Shown here piece after piece: positions 52,984 through 62,796 of a stretch of 64,000 nt of DNA. Under the pieces are notes generated by a model, which worked only from the letters and a program-made list of their open reading frames with translations, had not been told where the DNA came from and made no database searches. The stretch comes from Bacteroidia bacterium (lineage in GTDB: Bacteria; Bacteroidota; Bacteroidia; Bacteroidales; Azobacteroidaceae), in NCBI GenBank assembly GCA_025996865.1, contig BNTV01000011.1, positions 9,533-73,532 on the forward strand. Reading direction: 5' to 3'. Numbering within the stretch: position 1 is the stretch's first letter; each line of letters starts with the position of its first letter. A program made the position numbers and the translations under genes.

Positions 52984-53028
52984 TTCACTATTAACCGGAA
53001 AACTCAAGTATAGCCGGTTAATAGTGAA
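52984..53028 (+). terminator. 15-bp perfect hairpin after susD of PUL 2
   Basis: TTCACTATTAACCGG (52984-52998) and CCGGTTAATAGTGAA (53014-53028) are exact inverse complements with a 15-nt loop, followed by TTTATT. It is either a terminator with a weak T-tract or a processing/attenuation site between susCD and the enzyme genes. Confidence 0.65.
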
Positions 53029-53078
53029 TTTATTAAGATTAACTTTAATGATATTTCAACAGTTAAAATGCGATTATT

Positions 53079-54182
53079 ATGTGCAAAAAAATATTTTTTT
53101 TATTCGTCCTTTTCCCTTTTCAGTTCTTATTCGCCCAGAATAATTTACTGACCGACTTTCCCAAAGGATATACTCCCGAAGAAATAGGGAAACGTTTAGC
53201 ATACCGTTTTGTAGATTCGAAGCATGCGCTTCATGCAGGGAAATGGATTAGTTATCCGGAAACATTTTATTGGAACGGATCTCTTAAGTTCGCCGCGATA
53301 ACTAAAGACAAAAAACTTCTGAAACTTTTACAAAATAAGTTTAATCTCTTAATGGAATCAGAAAAAGAACTGTTGCCAATTAAGAATCATGTTGATTTAA
53401 ATATGTTCGGAAGTCTGCCTTTGGAACTATATCAGATAACGAAAGAAAAGCAGTATAAGGACTTGGGTATGCCGTATGCTGATACCCAATGGCAGGTTCC
53501 CGAGAACGCGAAACCGGAAGAAAAAGCATGGGCAGAGAAAGGATACACATGGCAGACACGCTTGTGGATCGACGATATGTATATGATTACCATTGTGCAG
53601 ACCCAGGCCTGTAAAGTAACCGGAGACAAGAAATATATAGACAGGGCGGCAAAAGAAATGGTGATGTATCTGGATGAATTGCAGCGTCCGAACGGACTTT
53701 TCTACCATGCACCGGATGTTCCGTTTTTCTGGGGGCGTGGCAATGGATGGATGGCTGCGGGTATGGCGGAATTGCTTCGTTATTTGCCCGAAGATAATAC
53801 AGACCGTCCGCGTATAATGGAAGGCTATCAAACAATGATGAAAAGTTTAAAAAACTATCAAAGACCAAGCGGTATGTGGAACCAACTGATCGACGAGCCG
53901 GATTGCTGGGCGGAAACATCCGCATCGGCCATGTTTACCTACGCACTCATTACCGGCGTGAAGCAGGGATGGTTGGATGCGAAGGAGTATGCACCCGTCG
54001 CCCGGAAAGCGTGGATAGTTTTAACTCATTACATCAATGATAATGGTGCTGTAACAGAGGTCTGTGTCGGAACAAATAAAAAGAACGACAAACAGTATTA
54101 TTATGACCGTCCGCGTAATATAGGCGATTATCATGGACAAGCTCCTTATCTTTGGTGTACCGTTGCTCTTTTGGAAAAATAA
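53079..54182 (+). CDS. GH105 unsaturated rhamnogalacturonyl/glucuronyl hydrolase
   Basis: Exported (signal peptide 1-19) enzyme of 367 aa expected to hydrolyse unsaturated uronic acids from products of pectate or rhamnogalacturonan lyases. The (alpha/alpha)6-barrel motifs of GH105 are present: TRLWIDDMYMITIVQ with the catalytic Asp region, FYHAPDVPFFWGRGNGWMAAG, and WNQLIDEPDCWAETSASAMF. Specificity between galacturonyl and glucuronyl residues is unknown. It is the first enzyme gene of PUL 2. Confidence 0.9.
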   Translation: MCKKIFFLFVLFPFQFLFAQNNLLTDFPKGYTPEEIGKRLAYRFVDSKHALHAGKWISYPETFYWNGSLKFAAITKDKKLLKLLQNKFNLLMESEKELLPIKNHVDLNMFGSLPLELYQITKEKQYKDLGMPYADTQWQVPENAKPEEKAWAEKGYTWQTRLWIDDMYMITIVQTQACKVTGDKKYIDRAAKEMVMYLDELQRPNGLFYHAPDVPFFWGRGNGWMAAGMAELLRYLPEDNTDRPRIMEGYQTMMKSLKNYQRPSGMWNQLIDEPDCWAETSASAMFTYALITGVKQGWLDAKEYAPVARKAWIVLTHYINDNGAVTEVCVGTNKKNDKQYYYDRPRNIGDYHGQAPYLWCTVALLEK

Positions 54183-54228
54183 TGAAATCCGCATGCAAAA
54201 CAGGAGGAAAAATTCACGGATTTACTGA

Positions 54229-54429
54229 AATACCAAAATAACGTTCGACGTAGTCAAATGCACTCCGGAGAAGGAGAATTTTAAAAATAAAAAAAAAATC
54301 CGTTTCTTTGTAGATTCGGAATTGATTTTCGAATTACCGGATAATTATGGAGCTTCTCAGGTGGAATTATTTTCTGAAAAAGAAATGAAGGCCAAATTCA
54401 ACGGTATTACAATATTTCAACTAATGTAA
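54229..54429 (+). pseudogene. 66-codon gene remnant between GH105 and GH43
   Basis: An open frame without start codon reads KITFDVVKCTPEKENFK, then KIRFFVDSELIFELPDNYGA and SEKEMKAKFNGITIFQLM before a stop 5 bp ahead of the GH43 gene. It looks like the beta-rich end of a larger secreted enzyme (a GH32/GH43-type C-terminal sandwich is one possibility), but I cannot assign it. The rest of the gap (54183-54228) holds no gene. Confidence 0.3.
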
Positions 54430-54434
54430 AATTT

Positions 54435-55448
54435 ATGAATAAAAAAAATTTTGTTTTCTTGTCTTTCTTAATTTTATCCACCATTTGCTTCTCATACGAT
54501 GGTCATGAAAGGGAAAAAGAAAATGATTCCGATACCGGAAAAAAATACCGGAATCCGGTAACCCGAAAGAGCGTCCCGGATCCGAGCATCATTCAGGTTG
54601 GCGATGGAAGCTTTTATCTGTACAGTACGGAAGATGTGCGCAATCTTCCTGTTTACCATTCTACCGACTTGGTAAACTGGAAGTTGACAGGAACGGCTTT
54701 TAGCGAAGCGACTCGTCCTTCATTTGAACCGAAAGGCGGATTATGGGCGCCCGATATTAATTATATCAATGGCCGGTATGTACTATATTATTCAATGTCG
54801 GTCTGGGGAGGAGAATGGACTTGCGGAATAGGAGTCGCCACGGCCGACAAACCGGAAGGCCCATTCACTGACCAGGGAATGTTGTTTCGCAGCAATACGA
54901 TTAACGTTCAAAATTCCATTGATCCCAATTATGTGGAAGACGACGGAAAAAAATACTTGTTTTGGGGCAGTTTCCACGGCATATACGGCATTGAATTATC
55001 GGACGACGGATTAAAAATCAAAGACGAATCCGGGAAAAAACAAGTTGCAGGTACAGCCTACGAAGGTACTTACATTCATAAACGGGGTAAGTATTATTAT
55101 CTTTTCGCTTCGACGGGAAGCTGCTGCGAAGGGTTGAACAGCACCTATACCACCGTAGTCGGAAGGGCTGAAAATTTGTGGGGACCTTATGTGGATAAAC
55201 AAGGACGGTCAATGATCGATAATCATCATGAAGTGGTAATTCACAAGAACAATGCATTTGTGGGAGTAGGGCATAATTCCGAAATTGTTCGGGATAAAGC
55301 CGGAGACGATTGGATATTGTACCACGGCTTTTGCGTGGAAAATACCGGCGGCAGAAATTTATTTCTCGACAAAGTGCTTTGGATCAACGGCTGGCCTACA
55401 GTTGCAACGGATTCTCCCTCGCTTGAGGCGAAAGTTCCGGAATTTTAA
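54435..55448 (+). CDS. GH43 arabinanase/arabinofuranosidase-like enzyme
   Basis: Exported five-bladed beta-propeller glycosidase of 337 aa, most like endo-1,5-alpha-L-arabinanases or exo-arabinofuranosidases. Signal peptide 1-20. The three acidic residues are visible: catalytic base Asp in KSVPDPSIIQVGDG, pKa-modulating Asp in QNSIDPNYVEDDGKKYLFWG, and acid Glu in GTAYEGTYIHKRGKYYYLFA. The GGLWAPDINYINGRYVLYYS stretch is typical. Together with GH105 and GH2 it points to pectin side chains. The 151-bp gap after it holds a 25-codon ORF (MKPACKSCTKEHETTFGG, 55496-55573) of doubtful reality. Confidence 0.92.
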   Translation: MNKKNFVFLSFLILSTICFSYDGHEREKENDSDTGKKYRNPVTRKSVPDPSIIQVGDGSFYLYSTEDVRNLPVYHSTDLVNWKLTGTAFSEATRPSFEPKGGLWAPDINYINGRYVLYYSMSVWGGEWTCGIGVATADKPEGPFTDQGMLFRSNTINVQNSIDPNYVEDDGKKYLFWGSFHGIYGIELSDDGLKIKDESGKKQVAGTAYEGTYIHKRGKYYYLFASTGSCCEGLNSTYTTVVGRAENLWGPYVDKQGRSMIDNHHEVVIHKNNAFVGVGHNSEIVRDKAGDDWILYHGFCVENTGGRNLFLDKVLWINGWPTVATDSPSLEAKVPEF

Positions 55449-55599
55449 ACAGATTCTCAAATTATCTATTATTAACAAAAATAAAATTTAATCGCATGAA
55501 ACCCGCATGTAAAAGTTGCACCAAAGAGCATGAAACAACGTTCGGCGGAGCCAGATTGTTGCGGGTTCCATAGGTTCCATAAAAAAACAAATTAATCAC

Positions 55600-57405
55600 A
55601 TGAAAAAAATGATTGTTTTTGCAGGGATAATGGCCCTGACATTGAATGTATCCGGACAGTGGAAACCGGCCGGCGACAAGATGAAAACCGACTGGGCGAA
55701 CCGGATTGATCCGAACAGTGTGTTACCTGAATATCCCCGTCCAATCATGGAACGGACGGATTGGCAAAATCTCAACGGCCTCTGGGATTACGCTATTTTA
55801 CCGGCCGGACAGGCCGAACCCGGCAAGTTCGACGGGAAAATACTCGTTCCTTTCGCCGTCGAATCAAGCCTTTCCGGCGTACAGAAAGAGGTTGGTGAAA
55901 AAAATGAATTGTGGTATAGACGTACATTGACGATTCCTTCCAATTGGAAAAATAAAAATGTCCTGTTGCATTTCGGAGCGGTTGACTGGAAAACGGAAGT
56001 ATATGTCAACGATATCAAAATCGGGACACATACCGGCGGATATACCCCGTTTTGCTTCGACATCACTCCGTTCCTGAAACCGGGAGAACAAAAACTCGTG
56101 CTCAAAGTCTGGGACGGTACGAATACGGGATTCCAGCCGCGCGGAAAACAAGTCAAAAAACCGGAAGGAATATGGTACACTTCGGTGACCGGAATATGGC
56201 AAACCGTATGGATGGAACCGGTCAATGAAAAGCATATTGCAAACGTTCAAACGATTCCCGATATTGATAAAAGCAGACTGTCGGTAACTGTCGGTGCAAA
56301 AAACGCACAACCGGCCGATATCGTTGAAGTAAAAGTGTTGGATGGCAAAAATGTAGTAGCCGCAGCCAAAGCAACGACCTGCCAAACCTTGGATCTGAAT
56401 ATTCCGGACGCCAAACTTTGGTCGCCGGACGCTCCGTTCCTGTATGACATGGAAATCAACTTGTATTCAGGCGGTAAAGTGGTGGACAAAGTGAAAAGTT
56501 ATTGCGCCATGCGTAAAATATCTTCCAAGCGTGATGAAAACGGAATTGTACGCATGCAGTTGAATAACAAGGATCTGTTCCAGTTCGGACCGCTTGACCA
56601 AGGATGGTGGCCGGACGGCTTATATACGGCGCCGACCGACGAAGCGCTGAAATATGATATTCAGAAGACCAAGGATTTCGGGTTTAATATGATCCGCAAG
56701 CACGTGAAAGTAGAACCTGCCCGCTGGTACACACACTGTGACCGGCTGGGGATGCTCGTATGGCAGGACATGCCGAGTGGAGACCGGACGCTTCGCTGGG
56801 ATATGCGGAACTATTACGAAGGCTCCGAACTTCAACGTTCCCCGGAATCGGAAGCTAATTTCCGCAAAGAATGGAAAGAAATTATAGATTTTGCATCGCC
56901 ATATCCTTGTATCGTTGTCTGGGTTCCGTTCAACGAAGCCTGGGGACAATTCAAAACAAAAGAAATCGTCGAATGGACTAAATCTTACGATCCTTCGCGC
57001 TTAGTGAATCCGGCGAGCGGCGGAAATCACTTTCCCGTCGGAGATATACTCGATCTGCACAAATATCCGGGTCCCGAAATGTTTCTGTACGACGGATCAA
57101 GAGTTACGGTACTGGGCGAATACGGGGGAATCGGTTTACCGATGCAAGGCCACTTGTGGCAACCCGACCGCAATTGGGGATATGTTCAGTTTAAAAATTC
57201 CAAAGAAGTTACCGATGAGTACATCAAGTTTGCCGAACAGCTGAAAAAGCTGATCAAAGCAGGTTTTTCCGCCGCCGTTTACACCCAGACCACCGATGTG
57301 GAAGGTGAAATCAATGGATTGATGACTTATGACCGTAAAGTAATCAAGGTGGAGGAAGACCGTCTGAAAAAGATTAACGGAGAAATCTGTAATTCGTTGC
57401 GGTAA
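55600..57405 (+). CDS. GH2 family glycosidase (sugar-binding, Ig-like and TIM-barrel domains)
   Basis: Exported retaining beta-glycosidase of 601 aa. Signal peptide 1-19. GH2 sugar-binding domain at about 45-200 (LNGLWDYAILPAG, LWYRRTLTIPSNW, NVLLHFGAVDWKTEVYVND), Ig-like domain near 205-315, and TIM barrel with the acid/base Glu in VWVPFNEAWGQF and the nucleophile Glu in VTVLGEYGGIGLP. It is shorter than LacZ-type enzymes and close to the beta-galactosidase/arabinosidase-like GH2 proteins of pectin PULs; specificity is not determinable. It is the last gene of PUL 2, before a clear terminator. Confidence 0.92.
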   Translation: MKKMIVFAGIMALTLNVSGQWKPAGDKMKTDWANRIDPNSVLPEYPRPIMERTDWQNLNGLWDYAILPAGQAEPGKFDGKILVPFAVESSLSGVQKEVGEKNELWYRRTLTIPSNWKNKNVLLHFGAVDWKTEVYVNDIKIGTHTGGYTPFCFDITPFLKPGEQKLVLKVWDGTNTGFQPRGKQVKKPEGIWYTSVTGIWQTVWMEPVNEKHIANVQTIPDIDKSRLSVTVGAKNAQPADIVEVKVLDGKNVVAAAKATTCQTLDLNIPDAKLWSPDAPFLYDMEINLYSGGKVVDKVKSYCAMRKISSKRDENGIVRMQLNNKDLFQFGPLDQGWWPDGLYTAPTDEALKYDIQKTKDFGFNMIRKHVKVEPARWYTHCDRLGMLVWQDMPSGDRTLRWDMRNYYEGSELQRSPESEANFRKEWKEIIDFASPYPCIVVWVPFNEAWGQFKTKEIVEWTKSYDPSRLVNPASGGNHFPVGDILDLHKYPGPEMFLYDGSRVTVLGEYGGIGLPMQGHLWQPDRNWGYVQFKNSKEVTDEYIKFAEQLKKLIKAGFSAAVYTQTTDVEGEINGLMTYDRKVIKVEEDRLKKINGEICNSLR

Positions 57406-57440
57406 TTTACTTGCAGGGAAATAATCGCAGTGTTAAATAT

Positions 57441-57481
57441 GGGGCTGACCAAAAAGGGTATTTTGGGTCAGCCCCTTTATT
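57441..57481 (+). terminator. Rho-independent terminator of PUL 2
   Basis: GGGGCTGACC (57441-57450) pairs with GGTCAGCCCC (57466-57475), 15-nt loop, then TTTATT. Confidence 0.85.
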
Positions 57482-57551
57482 CGATAAGTGTCATAAATTG
57501 TTCATTTCACATTCCTGAGTAAACGCGAAATGTTGCGGGCAAGTCCTCACA

Positions 57552-57728
57552 GAATGTATTTATTGCAAAAAAAATTGTTTTTTACAGGATTGAAACATTT
57601 TTTTATACTTATTTATCTGTATTTTATTAAAAAATACATATCCATTTGCAAAATAATACACGCTGTATAATATTTTTCACTACCTTTGTTGCGAATTCGA
57701 ATTTATAAATGTATGAGACAGATTAAAG
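57552..57728 (+). repeat. Upstream region shared with the C10 protease gene, copy 1
   Basis: Aligns with 63282-63446 over most of its length (GAATG.ATTTAT, TTTTTTACAGGA, TTTATCTGT, AATACATAT, TATTTGCAAAA); the last 30 bp (57699-57728) are identical. The alignment includes the first five codons of the C10 gene (MRQIK). Confidence 0.8.
57681..57688 (+). promoter_or_regulatory. -7 box of the M6 protease gene
   Basis: TACCTTTG fits TAnnTTTG. It would give a leader of about 80 nt that includes the 14-codon ORF at 57713-57757. Confidence 0.45.
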
Positions 57729-57757
57729 ACAATACACACTGCATAATAAACTACTAA
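57713..57757 (+). CDS. 14-codon leader ORF, relic of a C10-type start
   Basis: ATG AGA CAG ATT AAA is identical to the beginning of the C10 protease gene (63431), after which the frame runs to a stop (MRQIKDNTHCIINY). It ends 19 bp before the M6 start and could couple to its translation or be a mere relic of the copied 5' region. Confidence 0.4.
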   Translation: MRQIKDNTHCIINY

Positions 57758-57776
57758 TTTTAAAAATTTTGTTATA

Positions 57777-60700
57777 ATGAAAATCAAGTGGTACTTCATT
57801 TTTGTTCTTCTTATTGCTTCGCAATATGTTTTTGCTGTTCCGGCTATTCCCTGGCCGGTAGAATTACAACAACCTGACGGGACGAAAGTTACCGTTCAAG
57901 TCAAAGGAGATGAAAAAGTGCATTGGATGGAATCTTTGGATGGATATACTTTGATGTATGATTCCAAGAAGAATATCGTATATGCCGAGTTGGATCCGGA
58001 GGGAAATATGTCGCCTTCCAAACTGAAATACGGTTCCGGAGAAACTTCTTTGCGGTCTTCGACCGGCGAGCCGATTCAAAAAGGACTGCGATACAGTCCT
58101 TCGCAAGTGTACCTGTTAAAGCAAATATGGGAAGTTGCTTCCGAGCAAAAGATTTCCCGATCGACTACGGCAACTACCGAAAAGAAAGCCCTTCTTATAT
58201 TAATGGGCTTTCCCGACCGGCCCTTCTCTAAAACACAGACTGACTTCAATGCCTTGCTGAACCAGGTTAATTATAGTATAGATGGAGCACAAGGAAGCGT
58301 TAGAGATTTTTATTTGGAAAATTCTTATGGACAGTTGGAATTAAACACTACCGTAGCCGGCCCATACATTACTACTGAAAATGCCAACGTCTATGCAGCC
58401 AGCAGCAGCCGTTTGGCAACAGAAGCGATAACGGCGGCAGCAGCAGAGTTAAATTTGCAAGATTATGCAAACGAGGGTGTTCTGGAAACCTTTCATATCA
58501 TTTTTGCCGGATATGGAGCAGAAAACGGATTGGATGAAAAGGAATATATCTGGTCGCACAAAACAGCAATGACTGAAATCTCTCTTGACGGTGTGGGGGT
58601 CTCTGTTTATTCCTGTTCTCCGGAATTAAGAGGTAAAGAAGGATACGGCATAACCCGTATCGGCGTTATTTGCCACGAGTTAGGCCATGTTTTCGGATCG
58701 CCCGATTATTATGATACCGATTATGCGGAAAATGGTCAATATCCGGGCGCCGGCATTTGGGATCTAATGGCGAGTGGTAGTTGGAACAATGACGGCATCA
58801 CTCCCGCCCACATTAATATGTATCAAAAAATACGCTACGGATGGGTAACGCCAACGGAATTAACTTCCTATACTCAGGTTAACAATATGCCGAACTCTGC
58901 AGAAAACGCTGTTGCCTATACCTACAAAGCCCATGCAAACGGCGAAATGTACGTACTCGAAAACCGGCAACAAACAGGATTTGATACATACGTGCCGGGG
59001 CATGGTTTGTTGATTTGGCATGTACATCCGAACACTTTGACCGGATATGGAAGAAATGCTACGCATCCGCAACAATTGTATCCGGTGGTGGCGTCTTCTT
59101 CCACAGCCATTCCTAACGCAGACCCTGACTCGTATGGAAGGGTTAATTCCAATGGAACCCCTTTTCCGGGCAGTTCCGGAAAGACTGCCTTTACCGACCT
59201 GACGGTTCCGCAAGCATTTACGTGGCAAAACTTACGGGAAATCGGCAAGCCGGTAAGCAACATCTCCGAAAGCAGTGGGAAAGTATCCTTTACTTTTATG
59301 CAAAGCGGACCGCCGGTTACCAACCTGCAAGCAAAGGTTAACGGAGTAAATGTAAGTCTCTCATGGACAGTTCCCGTTTCAGGCGCTCCTACCGGATACC
59401 GGATATATCGAAATGATGTACTGCAATATACCCTTTCCAACCCGGATATTACCTCTTATCAACAGAGAAACGTTCCCAACGGAACCTATACTTATTGTGT
59501 GAGCGCTGTCTATGGCGTATTGGAATCGGGGAAAGAATGTGTGAGCGCTGAAGTAACTGCCGGTTCGGGAGATTACTGTTTGCCGGTAACCAACCTTTCT
59601 GCCGTTCCTAATCCCGATAAAGTAAGATTGTCCTGGACTGAACCCGAAAATTCCGCATGGCTGAATATTGCGAACAGTCCGGCAGGGGCACTGGGGAACG
59701 GTTCCCCTTATGAAGTAGCTGTAAAATGGACAAGCGATGAATTGGCAGGCAAAAACGGATTTCAAATAACAAAAATCAATTTTGCCAATCATGGTAGCTA
59801 CACAAAATACGCAGTCGTTTATGAAGTTCGGAACGGAATCTCCAACCAGGTATGTAAACAACTCATTTCTCCAACATTCAACGCTGACTGGGAGTATTAT
59901 GATGTAATTTTAGACTCCCCTGTTACGATAGATGCTTCTTGTGATTATTACATCGGAATTCAGTTTAGTGAAAGGGGTAATCTTGTTGTCGATGGACAAA
60001 ATACCAGTAATCCGAAAAATATGTTCCGCTATGTCGGGAATGATACATGGAGTACTCTATCGGACACAAGAATAACAAGTAATTTCTGTTTCAAGGCATA
60101 TATAGAAAATCCCGCTACCTGTAGTTATATATTATACAGGGATAATCAACCAATAGGTACAACACTGACCACCGGCTATTTGGATTCCGATGTTGAATCG
60201 GAAATTACCTATTCTTACTGTGTAGTTGCCGAATACGATAACGGATGTTCTTCGGAACCGGTATGTGTGGAAGCCGTTACCGGTCTGCAAATCAATCCCA
60301 ATCCGGTAAGAAATTTACAATTAACAACAACGGGAACCGATGATAAAGATGTACGATTGACTTGGCAGGAACCGGTTGCACATACCGGACGGAATCTGCA
60401 ATATTGCGATAACTATAGCGGATCTTTGGGTGTCGGCGCTAACGATATAATATTTGCCGTAAGGTTTACACCGGCAGAGATGCAATCGTGTGCCGGATTA
60501 AAGCTGTCAAAAATCAGATTTTATGTAAGTCCTGGTGCAACTCCTTCAAATACGGATTTAACGATAAAAATTTGGACAGGAGGGAATGGTAATGCTCCCG
60601 GAGAAGAAGTACGTTCTCAAGCGGTAAATAGTTATGCTTCAGGTTGGAATGAAATACAATTAAATACATCTGTTATAGCGGATATCTATCAGGATTTGTG

Positions 60701-62789
60701 GATAGGGGTTCTCGTGCATAAAAAGGAGTCCGGATCCATATCTCTACCAGTCTCTACTGTAAATATTGTTACCGGTAAAGGTGATATGCTTTATATTAGT
60801 AACAGTTGGACAACTGTGGGGTACAATTGGTCTTTGTGGGGTATTTTGGAACCCATTGGCGTTACCGGCTATCAGATATTGCGGGATAAACAGGCGATTG
60901 CCACGGTAAATAATCCCGGTACGCTGACTTACAACGACCTTAATCCGAAAAAAGGCTACTATGAATATTGTGTGAAAGCCCTCTATTCAACCCAGAAGTC
61001 TGATCCGGTCTGTGGTAATATTGCCGTTGGAGAAGCGATATGGAAAGGACTTAGCCCCGATTGGACAGCTACAACCAATTGGGAAAACGGAAAAATTCCT
61101 ACTGCTTCAACTACAGTTGTCATTCCATCCGGTGTCAGTCATTTTCCGATATTAACTAACAACAATCCCACTGTCGATGAAATTTACTTTGAACCGGGTG
61201 CCGAAATCGGTCGCCCAGATTTATTGACTTACAATAAAGCGCACGTGGAGTTGGATTTCTCTTCAACCGGACTTGCTCGCGGCCAATGGCATTTATTATC
61301 CATGCCTTTGAATCAGGTTTATGTGGGCGATTTCGTATATGGAGGCTATCCGGCGACTTATTCGCAAAAATATTCCGTCGAATCCGGAACCGGCCAATGG
61401 AATTCACACACGCAACTTAATACGCTTCTGACTAAGGGAGAAGGTTTCGCTTTATATATTGATGATACTGAGGATGATACAGGTTCAGGTATTGATGCGC
61501 CTTTTGGAGGAACTGACCGATATTATGGATTGGGAAGAGTAAACGGCATTATCCGCTTACCGTATTTTGAAGATCCGGAGCAGGATGTATCGCATCGTAT
61601 CCATCAATGGAATTCAGCTTCAAAGCAAAGCGATTTTTATTCTTTCTACCATGCGCAAGCAGGCAAACCTTTGGCAACAACGAAAGTCTCGGTACCCAGA
61701 GATAATAATGATGCCTATAAACTATGGAGTGGAACGCCCTTTGATCTTCCGGTAAATTTCGGACAAGGCACTGCTGGCGATCACTTTGCATTGGTGGGAA
61801 ATCCGTATATGTGTACGATTGATTTTGATGCATTTCATAATACCCTAAATAACAGTAGTAGTATAAAACATAATTACCACGTATTGAACGGGGATGCTTA
61901 TTCTTCTTATACAACGGAAGGTTATTACGGCGCATTGCCGGTGACCCGGTATATTGCGCCGATGCAGGCTTTCTTTGTGGAAAAATCTTCAACTGCTTCC
62001 AATTCGGCAAATCTGAGGTTTGATATTGCCGGTCTTTCGGCAACCAATTCTGCTTCCGGCAGCATATTATATGCGCCCTCGATGGATCAACCTTCGTATA
62101 AGTTAAATATTACGGCCGATAACGGTACAACATCCATACTTACCTTTATCGCCAAAAGGGATTATGGCCGGAAAGTCTTTTCAGACGCTGATTCCCGCAA
62201 GTTCCTCGATGGTATTGCCGATATTCCGGAAATCTATACCTTAAAAGAATCGGAAAATGACTTGGTCCCCGTCGGCAGCAATATCGTCAATACCGATGAT
62301 CTATTGATACCGCTTGGTCTATCCACTACTTATCAAGGCGATATGCGCTTTGCGTTCGACGGGATGGACCGCTACGATGCGAAGATTGTCTTTTTGGATC
62401 TCGCCGCCAACCGCGAAATAGACTTGACCGGTCTGGAACGTTACGAATATCGTTTCAAATCTGTTCCGCCGGTAGAAAACGGGGAAACCAAAGCGGAAAA
62501 CAACCGTTTCTTTATCCGTATCCAAAAAACATCGACCGGTATAGAACCCGTTTCGGATTTGGTTCACGTGTACGGCAAGCAAAACAGGATATATGCCGTT
62601 GCCGGTTCTGCAAACCCGATTCGGCAAATAGAGGTATATAATTCACAGGGTCAGTTGCTTTATACCGAAAGCAATATACAGGCATCTTCACATGCAGTTA
62701 CTTTGAATACAATCCCTTCCGGTGTTTGTATTGTCCGTTTGACTACGGAACAAGGAGTGAAAAGTGTTAAATTATTAATGAATAAATAA
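57777..62789 (+). CDS. M6-family metalloprotease with fibronectin-like domains and T9SS sorting domain
   Basis: A 1670-aa secreted zinc protease. Signal peptide 1-20; prodomain to about 130; M6 catalytic domain to about 500 with the zinc motif VICHELGHVFGSPDYYDTD (HExxH near 299) and the Met-turn-like IWDLMASGSW. Fibronectin type III modules (PPVTNLQAKVNGVNVSLSW, NLSAVPNPDKVRLSWTEP, NLQLTTTGTDDKDVRLTWQE) alternate with jelly-roll-like segments beginning WTSDELAGKNGFQITKI and FTPAEMQSCAGLKLSKI. The C-terminal 80 residues (IEVYNSQGQLLYTE, IPSGVCIVRLTTEQGVKSVK) form a type A T9SS sorting domain. The product should be released or anchored on the cell surface by T9SS. Confidence 0.93.
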   Translation: MKIKWYFIFVLLIASQYVFAVPAIPWPVELQQPDGTKVTVQVKGDEKVHWMESLDGYTLMYDSKKNIVYAELDPEGNMSPSKLKYGSGETSLRSSTGEPIQKGLRYSPSQVYLLKQIWEVASEQKISRSTTATTEKKALLILMGFPDRPFSKTQTDFNALLNQVNYSIDGAQGSVRDFYLENSYGQLELNTTVAGPYITTENANVYAASSSRLATEAITAAAAELNLQDYANEGVLETFHIIFAGYGAENGLDEKEYIWSHKTAMTEISLDGVGVSVYSCSPELRGKEGYGITRIGVICHELGHVFGSPDYYDTDYAENGQYPGAGIWDLMASGSWNNDGITPAHINMYQKIRYGWVTPTELTSYTQVNNMPNSAENAVAYTYKAHANGEMYVLENRQQTGFDTYVPGHGLLIWHVHPNTLTGYGRNATHPQQLYPVVASSSTAIPNADPDSYGRVNSNGTPFPGSSGKTAFTDLTVPQAFTWQNLREIGKPVSNISESSGKVSFTFMQSGPPVTNLQAKVNGVNVSLSWTVPVSGAPTGYRIYRNDVLQYTLSNPDITSYQQRNVPNGTYTYCVSAVYGVLESGKECVSAEVTAGSGDYCLPVTNLSAVPNPDKVRLSWTEPENSAWLNIANSPAGALGNGSPYEVAVKWTSDELAGKNGFQITKINFANHGSYTKYAVVYEVRNGISNQVCKQLISPTFNADWEYYDVILDSPVTIDASCDYYIGIQFSERGNLVVDGQNTSNPKNMFRYVGNDTWSTLSDTRITSNFCFKAYIENPATCSYILYRDNQPIGTTLTTGYLDSDVESEITYSYCVVAEYDNGCSSEPVCVEAVTGLQINPNPVRNLQLTTTGTDDKDVRLTWQEPVAHTGRNLQYCDNYSGSLGVGANDIIFAVRFTPAEMQSCAGLKLSKIRFYVSPGATPSNTDLTIKIWTGGNGNAPGEEVRSQAVNSYASGWNEIQLNTSVIADIYQDLWIGVLVHKKESGSISLPVSTVNIVTGKGDMLYISNSWTTVGYNWSLWGILEPIGVTGYQILRDKQAIATVNNPGTLTYNDLNPKKGYYEYCVKALYSTQKSDPVCGNIAVGEAIWKGLSPDWTATTNWENGKIPTASTTVVIPSGVSHFPILTNNNPTVDEIYFEPGAEIGRPDLLTYNKAHVELDFSSTGLARGQWHLLSMPLNQVYVGDFVYGGYPATYSQKYSVESGTGQWNSHTQLNTLLTKGEGFALYIDDTEDDTGSGIDAPFGGTDRYYGLGRVNGIIRLPYFEDPEQDVSHRIHQWNSASKQSDFYSFYHAQAGKPLATTKVSVPRDNNDAYKLWSGTPFDLPVNFGQGTAGDHFALVGNPYMCTIDFDAFHNTLNNSSSIKHNYHVLNGDAYSSYTTEGYYGALPVTRYIAPMQAFFVEKSSTASNSANLRFDIAGLSATNSASGSILYAPSMDQPSYKLNITADNGTTSILTFIAKRDYGRKVFSDADSRKFLDGIADIPEIYTLKESENDLVPVGSNIVNTDDLLIPLGLSTTYQGDMRFAFDGMDRYDAKIVFLDLAANREIDLTGLERYEYRFKSVPPVENGETKAENNRFFIRIQKTSTGIEPVSDLVHVYGKQNRIYAVAGSANPIRQIEVYNSQGQLLYTESNIQASSHAVTLNTIPSGVCIVRLTTEQGVKSVKLLMNK

Positions 62790-62796
62790 AAAGAAC

